Assembly (NCBI GenBank): GCA_029891345.1
Contig: CM057009.1
Location: forward strand, 312,902,184-312,966,183
Reading direction: 5' to 3'
Length of the DNA stretch: 64,000 bases
Source of the DNA: Dryococelus australis
Lineage: Eukaryota > Arthropoda > Insecta > Phasmatodea > Phasmatidae
The notes under the pieces are model-generated. The model searched no databases and was not told the origin of the DNA. It worked only from the letters and a program-made list of their open reading frames with translations. Position 1 is the stretch's first letter. Each line of letters starts with the position of its first letter. Made by a program: the position numbers and the translations under genes. Shown here in pieces: positions 57,380 to 64,000 of this stretch.

Positions 57380-60300
57380 CTTCGAACAACAGTCTGAGGT
57401 AAGCCTGCACAGTCGCAACAAAAGTTTTTTACACTCTGATATGAAGGTGAAGAAGTAGCTGTTTTCATCTCCAAGCTACAAGAGTTGGCGGGCCGTCTGA
57501 AGTAATACGGGGAAAAATTGTCCGAACAAACGTTAATGACAAAGATACTAGTGTCATTGCCAGAACCATATAGGCATTTTGTGTCAGCTTGGGAATCAGT
57601 GTCAACAAAGGACCAGAAACTGTCTTGAGTTAACGGCACGCCAGTTAATTGAAGAGCGTGTTTCTGGCAAAGGCAGTCGTGAGAATGCTCTGCTCTCCCA
57701 AAGACAAGGTAAGCCTAACCGAGTTAAATGTATCAGTGTGGTAAACCTGGCCACATAAAGGCAGCTTGCTTCCAAAATAAACAAAGACCAGATAATGACG
57801 GAGGAAAACGTCTTCATTTGTATTGCAAGAAACCCAGTCATTTTATTAAAGACTGCAGAGTGAGGTTAGGGAAGGAAAATTGCTCTAGTCTCTCTCCTAA
57901 CAATGCATATCGTAATAAAATGAGCAAGGTGAATGCCTTTATAAGTGCGGCAATGTTGAGTGAAAGTGTGGATTGCCAGAGTTGGTACATTGACAGTGGA
58001 GAATCAGAACACACGTGTGCTCAAAGAAAACTGTTTTCAGACTTTAGTACTTTGGACCAAGAAACACAAATAATGATTGGTGATGGGTCAACATTGGTAG
58101 CTGAAGGAAGTGGGACAGTTTGAGTTGAGGTTTTGATGGTGACTCATGGCATGTGGCTGAGATAACAGATGTGTTATTTATTCCAGACATCAAATTTAAT
58201 TTGTTTTTGGTTGGGGCAGCATTGAAGAAAGGTTATAAAATTGAATGGAAGGAGGGAAAGTGCGAGTTCATTAGATCTGGCAAAGTTAGTGTACTAGGTG
58301 CACAAGAAGGCAAACTTTATAAAATGATGTTCAGGTATTTTCCAGACAGCACTGCTGTGTGTATTGCAACTGTACCTTCTATAAAAAACTGGCATGAAAA
58401 ATTAGCACATCAAAACATAGAACAAGTGAGGAGGATTTTGAAACATTATTGTATAGTTGTGCAAGAAGTAGAGAACTTCTTCTGTGAGGCCTGTGTCAAA
58501 GGAAAAAAAACCGAGACTGCCATTTCCAGCTAGTGATAACAAAACCAGTAAGATGTGTGAAATTGTACATGCGAATATCTGTGGTCCGATGAAGATCACA
58601 TCATTGGGTGGTTCAAGATATTTCTTGTAATTTAAAGATGATTTTTCATAGTACAAGTTTGTGTATTTTCTGAAGTGAAAGTAATAATAACAATAAAAAA
58701 AAAACAGTTTCTCCTTGCCCTAGCACAAAAGGACACAGGTAATTCTGTAAAAGTTATAAGAACAGGGAATGATACAGAATTGGGAAGTTGAGAAATGGGA
58801 AAACTAATATAAGAGCTAGGTATACACCATCAGAAGTCGGCGCCCTACTGCCGAGAACAAAACGGAAAGGTAGAGCGGGAAATAAGGACAGTCGTCGAAG
58901 CAGCCAGAACCATACTGAAAGCAAAAATTTGGATAAAACTTTGTGGGCTGAAGCAGTTAACACTGATGTGTATGTTCTCAACAGAACAGGCACAAGTTCT
59001 GTGAAGGAAAAGACGCCACACGAACTATGGTTTCATTCAGAGGGTGGCATCAGAGTTTCAAGTGTGTGGAACCGATGATTACATGCATGTTCCAAAAGCA
59101 GAAAAGGATTGACTGTGGGATATCAAGAAAACTCAAAGGCATATAGGGTGTATGTACCCAACCAGAGAGAAATAGAAATATCAAGAAATGTAGTGTTTAG
59201 GCAGAATGATGAAACCGAGAAAGGGACAGAAATATCAGTCAGTATTCAAAATAAAAATTCCTTGGAAAACGAAAATGAAATTGTACTTTCAGAAGACCTA
59301 GAAGAAGAGGCTGTAAAACTGTCTTACTCTGGAAATGATAACTCTGAAGATGAAGAGTTCAGGGGCTTCAAAAGAAGAGAAGAAAGTTTAGACATTCCCG
59401 GGTACATAGAAGGAGAACACAGTGACGGGAGACTAAGATAAAGGAAGCATGGACTGAGGGATCACTCTAAATTGAGAAAACATAGTAATCTCAGTGATTT
59501 TGACACCAACTTCTTTATTCCTGATGAACCACTTACCTATGAAGACGCGATGAAGTGTTGTGATAGCGACAAGTGGAGAGAAGCAATTGACACTGACCTG
59601 AAGTCGATTGAAGAAAACAATACGTGGACGGAAGTTGGGCCTCCAGTTAACAGCTGTGTCATAGCAAGCAAGTGGGTATTCAAGATTAAGCAAAATGAAA
59701 AACGGTCAACCAGTACAGTACAAAGTGCAATTTGTCGCTAAAAGTTTTGAACAGATTGGAAATTTTGACATGGGTGATGTCTATGCTCCTGTAGCCAAGT
59801 TGGGAACATTGAGAATCCTGTTAGCAACAGCAACTCATTTAAGCCTGCCAGTGTACCAGAAGGATGTTCGAAGTGCCTTTTTATATGGTGACACAAATGA
59901 AGAAATTTTCATGGCAAAACCAGCAGGTGTAGGCCTAGAGGGAGATAGCAAGACAGTGTTCAAATTTAGTAAATCTATCAACAGATTGAAGAAATCACCC
60001 AAATGTTGGAACTATAAGTTCAATCAAGTGATGAAAAAGGAAGGCTTTGAAAAATCAAAGCATGATTACTGTTTGTACACCAAGATATCTGGTGAGAACA
60101 GATTATGCGTGTTGTTATATCTGGATGACCTGCCGATTATAGACAGAGATAAAAAAACAGATTCAAAATTTGAAAGCAAGTTTGGCAAACAATTTCAAAA
60201 TGAAAGACCTAGGTTTGGCATCAAATTATCTAGGCATCTGTATATCGCAGGACTTGAAGTCAGGAACGCTGCGTATAAATCAGACACCATTCTTGAAATC

Positions 60301-61421
60301 ACTACTGGTTAAATTTGGAATGGAAGAATGCAGGCCAGTCTCGACTCCTATAGACCCATCGCTTAGAATAACTGTCAAACAGTAGAAGGAAACACAGCAC
60401 TGGAAACTCAGTGTCGACAACTGATAGGATGTCTACTATATGTGGCTGTTGGGACAAGGCCAGACCTAAGTGCAACTCTGAGTATTTTGAGTCTGTATCA
60501 GAACAGAGCAAGTATGGAGCTGTGGACTGCCTTGAAGCGTGTTCTACAATATATTAAAGGAACATTGGATCTGACACTGGTCTACAGATGCCAAGCCACC
60601 AGAATACAACTATGTGGGTATGTAGATGCCGATTGGGGAGGAGATATTGAAGAAAGAAGGTCCACATCAGGGTTCATCTTCCAAATTCAAGGAAGCACAG
60701 TCACGTGGGCTTCAAAGAAACAACCAACTGTAGCCCTGTCCTTGACAGAAGCTGAGAACACGGCTCTCAGTTGTGAAGCCGCAGAAGCTTGCTGGATACA
60801 TGGTGTTGTGAAGGACTTGGACATCTGGAGAGAAAAGGAAGATAACCAGGCAGCAATTCAAATTGCAAAAAGGCCAGAAAATCATTAACGCTTAAAACAT
60901 TCATCATCACTTTATTCGTAAGAAAATAAGTGATGGTATTATTTAAGTAGAATATGTATGCACACAAGATCAGGTTGCAGACATGTTAACGAAACCTTTA
61001 AGTAAAACCATCTTTTGAAATTCATTACAGATTTGGGTCTTGAGTGAATTGGTCCTTTCATTGTCATATGTAGTTATGTTTTCATCCCTCAGGTTCTGGG
61101 GCCTTGAAATAGTTTCCTGTTTGTTACAATTTTGGATATATAGTGAACTGTTTGGTTGCTTTTTCCAATTTGAACTGCTAAAATATTTTTAAACAATTTT
61201 ATTGAAGGGGGCTGTTGGAAGCAATAAAATTCCTAGGTTAAGTACATGTTATGTTGGCACTATGGAAAACAGTTATGTAGTTGTTGATGGTTTTCTTCTT
61301 GACAAGATGGTGAGGTGTGGTGTGTAGTAAGACGTGCAATAAAGAAAAGTAAAGTTTGAATATGTCCAGCGAGTTTGGCTATTGCCATTTATTTAACAGT
61401 TGTTGAATGGAAACTGTAACA
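57380..61421 (+). mobile_element. Ty1/Copia retrotransposon fossil with 3' LTR
   Basis: The plus strand shows the Copia order. First is a gag segment (about 57450-57610), then CCHC zinc knuckles (CGKPGHIKAACF and CKKPSHFIKDC, about 57730-57860). The aspartic-protease region (WYIDSGESEH, about 57980) follows, then GAG-pre-integrase (WHEKLAHQN, about 58390) and integrase core (58550-59090). The RT lies at about 59490-60390 (LDDL palm box near 60120) and RNase H at 60440-60890 (YVDADWGGD, SLTEAE). Integrase ahead of RT is diagnostic of Copia. It is broken in roughly eight or more places. The 3' LTR is present, and no 5' LTR was found. The insertion lies in the sense opposite to ataxin-2. Confidence 0.9.
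61213..61421 (+). repeat. Copia 3' LTR (209 bp)
   Basis: It begins TGTTGGAAGC directly after a polypurine tract (GAAGGGGGC) and ends ACTGTAACA, giving TGTT...AACA ends. AATAAA signals occur near 61222 and 61338. The length is typical for Copia. The partner 5' LTR was not found near 57.2-57.4 kb, so the element is 5'-truncated or rearranged. Confidence 0.75.
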
Positions 61422-61784
61422 ATACAATCACAACTACCCATTTTAACACCTTAAAAATAATGCAGGTCTCTGTGTTAATGAATTTAAACATACTACAACT
61501 GCAGATTAATGCATAACATTTGCTCATACAAAAATTCTTTAATCATATATAATGTAAGAATAATTTTTATTACTCATATATGTGGTTCTGAATTGCTACA
61601 TGACAAATATTCAATATTCCTTTATAAAAAAAAATTGTTCCAATGCGGAAAATAAATTTTTCAAAGTTGTTACACTTTCTGGCAGTTTAAAGTCGCTAAG
61701 TAAGCACTTTACATGCCTGACCTAGGTTGAAATAACTACTAATCTGCAATACAAAGTACACATGTAGTCATTTTTGGAAATTAC

Positions 61785-61891
61785 CTGTACTGTGTTCCCA
61801 ACTTGACTCGTTATGGCATGCATAAAATGTGCATTTTGATAGATGCCTTCTGCAGCTATGGGTTTTTTCTGGCCCTCGGTTTCGTGGCGAT
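61785..61891 (-). CDS. Atx2: Ataxin-2 internal exon (start of the LSm domain)
   Basis: This 107-bp exon encodes a short charged linker (RHETEGQKKP) followed by EGIYQNAHFMHAITSQVG and NTVQ, the first helix and strand of the ataxin-2 LSm domain, known in the family as the GxYxNAxxxH region. The acceptor is TGTTTTGTAG (AG at 61893-61892) and the donor is CAG/GTAATT (G at 61784). It begins with two bases of a split codon, so the upstream exon must end in phase 1. It ends in phase 0 after Gln and joins directly to Val of the exon at 17846-18053. The split falls inside the first strands of the domain, so neither exon folds alone. Confidence 0.93.
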
Positions 61892-64000
61892 CTACAAAAC
61901 AGTAAAAAGAATTGAACTGCATACTGCCCCTGGGGTTATACCAAATAACATGGTCACCAAACATAAAATACACTAACAATTTTAATAAAAGTATTAAATG
62001 TGCTTAAATCACAAGTTTCAGATATCCAAATTACAAAAGCAACAGATTTTAAATTGCTGCAGATAAGATTCTACTGTTTCAAAGCAGTATGTAGGCGATC
62101 AGGTAATTATTTCAGCTGCTGTTAAGTTTTGATATGGGTTCCAACAACCAGAGTACAGGAAATTTGGTCATGCTTAACAATATGCCCACACAAATCTAGT
62201 ATAGAAACAGCTGCAACAGATCTGCATCAGTGAATTGCAAGACTGACTAAAATATTTTGATTTAGCTAAGGGATGTATAAACCCATATAATTTTTAAAAT
62301 TTTTGAGGCAATTTTAATTTTGGTCACTGACATGACACTACACCATTAGTTATGACAGCTACTCAATGATGTTGAGGTCGCCATCACTGCTCCCCTCGGG
62401 AGGCAGGCCACTGCTGCACTGCTTGTGCACCAGGCACGCACGTCTGTGCACCGGGCACGCACGTCTGTGCACGGGTCATCCTTGCCGTTCGTGCACGAAC
62501 GGGTCACTAAACTGAGTCACAACCAGCCTAACGCCCTGTTTTCAAGAGTAAACTCAGTGTTATGTGTGTGCAGTGTAATTCCTATCTGTGCCCCCCTAAA
62601 ACATAAATTAGCCTTTGAGTGTGAAACCAAGTGGGTTTCATATTAATACACAACACGAGCTAAAGACACTAATAAATTAATGCACAATTTTCTAGTGTTG
62701 ATGATACGTTTTGTTCGTTAAAAAGGGCAGGATTTAATTCTTTTAATATTGTTCAAATTAACATGTAAATATCCTGGCAGTTCCAGCTTCCCTCATGTCA
62801 ATTACCCAAAGCTCAATTCTTTTGAGTGTAATATTTTACCTTCAAAATTTTATTTACTTGTCAAAGTGTTAGCATAATTTTTAAATACTATGTTAATTCT
62901 TTGTATCACATCCACGTGCCTTGCCGACCCATTCCAGCATGTTTTATTAATTACCACTTGCAGACAGAATATATACATAAAGACTATGGGACTCTAATTA
63001 ACAAATATGACCTGTCGGAAATATTCTGTAATTTGTTCCAGTGATTCTCTTGTGTTTTACAGCTATTTATTGTGTATCTGTCACAAAATATTTTCTTATA
63101 AAATTTCTCTCTCAGTGTTGGCGGGAGATCTCTGGCGAGGTAGCCAGGTGTCTGCTCCGCCATCTTCAGTCTTGATCCAGTGGGCCTAGAGAGTACATGC
63201 GTGACATGTTGTTTGAGCCTTCAACCTTTTGTCCGACCATGTAGCTGCAATAGTGTAAGTTTGTAAGTACAGGAACCTCTTGTTTTGTTTGCTCCTCTCG
63301 TGCTTGTACTCCGTTCTCTGCCAGACTTGCAGTCTCGAAAATTAAACTATAGTAATTCATTTCATGTGCTGAAAAGTACTTTTGCAGCCTCGGCCGATGG
63401 CACACACAATTGCCATGGCCGTTTCAGATAAGAGTCAGTGTATTGTGTAATTAGTGTATCGCTGCTTTCACCAATATATCTACTTCGTGACTGTAGTCGT
63501 GTTTCATTATTTTTGTATGTAGTACCTTTGGGACTTAGCCCACTCCAGGCAACCATGTGCATTGAACATAACTTTCTATCTAATTAAATGTGTACTAGTG
63601 AGGGGATCGCCACGTGGCTGTCAACCTGCTATGGTCCTGAGAATAAGAGTCCATGTGCTTAGCCATGCATGGATGAGCTAGCGCCCTACCAGAACTTAAT
63701 AACTTAATTCATAAATTTACCAGTCGTGAGCCACGGTTTGTATAAAAACTGGTGCATCTCGCCCCCTCACGTTACATGGTGCTGCAACTTGAGTGACTTA
63801 AAAACCCACATCACACAAAAAGTGCACATGGCGAGAAAATAGTGTTCCGGAAAATCGCATGAGAACAGTGAAATGGCCGCCATCTTGTGTGTGTAACGAT
63901 TCCCCTCTGTCTTAAGGGCTAGAGTTATCCATGACGTCACCGCCTGCCTGGCACCTGCCAGACTAGGTGACTCGGCCAGGTCCCGGGAGCCCTAATGTGC
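61892..64000. other. Upstream ataxin-2 intron or flank, no exon recognised
   Basis: GC-richer DNA begins near 62380, and 63100-64000 is also GC-elevated. No minus-strand exon ending in phase 1 with a convincing ataxin-2 sequence was found. TGTATAAAAACTGGTGC at about 63739 and GTTACATGGTGCTGCAAC near 63771 resemble an LTR promoter followed by a primer-binding-like site, but this rests on short motifs only. Confidence 0.3.
62424..62475. repeat. Short GC-rich tandem repeat (~21 bp)
   Basis: TGTGCACCAGGCACGCACGTC and TGTGCACCGGGCACGCACGTC follow one another, then a third partial TGTGCACGGG. Each unit is itself nearly palindromic (TGTGCAC, then GCACGCACG). Confidence 0.8.

Larger units (their letters stand above)
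18054..61784 (-). other. Atx2: Ataxin-2 intron, 43.7 kb, inside the LSm domain
   Basis: This interval lies between a phase-0 donor and a phase-0 acceptor that join GNTVQ to VLTANG. It is filled by transposons, tandem repeats and viral-type fossils. No alternative exon with LSm-like sequence was seen. Confidence 0.88.

Noticed and set aside
63100-63790. Complete 5' LTR with TATA box and primer-binding site
   Set aside because: Only short motifs support it. There is no second LTR, polypurine tract or coding sequence in the window to confirm it.
1-64000. CRISPR arrays, operons, rRNA or intact tRNA genes
   Set aside because: None were seen. The direct repeats lack regular spacers, the genome is clearly eukaryotic, and the tRNA-like sequences are SINE heads.

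Overview
The window reads as about 64 kb from inside one host gene of a large-genome, AT-rich arthropod, most likely an insect. The evidence is three minus-strand exons of ataxin-2 (Atx2) with canonical splice sites and matching phases: 61785-61891, 17846-18053 and 818-945. Together they encode the LSm domain of ataxin-2 and the start of the LsmAD domain. They are separated by introns of 43,731 and 16,900 bases. No other intact host gene was recognised. The first coding exon should lie beyond 64000, or unrecognised in the last 2 kb, and the 3' exons lie below position 1.

Layout. In 1-17845 (short flank and the 16.9-kb intron) there is a tRNA-type SINE (1.04-1.33 kb), a decayed IS630/Tc1-mariner-type transposase (1.59-2.35 kb), a Tc1-like transposon (2.43-3.61 kb), copy 1 of a 1.9-kb repeat called family A here (3.94-5.88 kb), a non-autonomous hAT element with a perfect 8-bp target duplication (9.40-10.97 kb), a Ty3/Gypsy fossil (14.49-15.64 kb) and a TA-flanked MITE ending 98 bp from exon 17846-18053.

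The 43.7-kb intron (18054-61784) holds SINEs and LINE 3' ends, family A copies 2 and 3 and a fragment, a 2-kb tandem array with a period near 285 bp (28.56-30.54 kb), a second Gypsy fossil (31.87-33.24 kb), a TA-flanked MITE (39.27-39.92 kb) and an apparent nest in which a hAT transposon (43.0-45.4 kb, minus) sits between the two halves of a Merlin/ISXO2 transposase (42.33-42.68 and 46.18-46.77 kb, plus). It also holds a GC-rich block of unknown identity flanked by a 20-bp direct repeat (46.85-48.74 kb), a viral-type bro gene fossil inside a cluster of higher-order repeats (48.9-51.13 kb) and a Ty1/Copia fossil with a 3' LTR (57.4-61.42 kb).

The only functional host unit I can support is ataxin-2. 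All the other elements would be transcribed as intron sequence of it or read antisense to it. The least explained items are the bro gene with its ~365-bp higher-order repeat, the unidentified GC-rich block at 46.9-48.7 kb, and the tandem array in which one monomer has internally triplicated a 42-bp segment.
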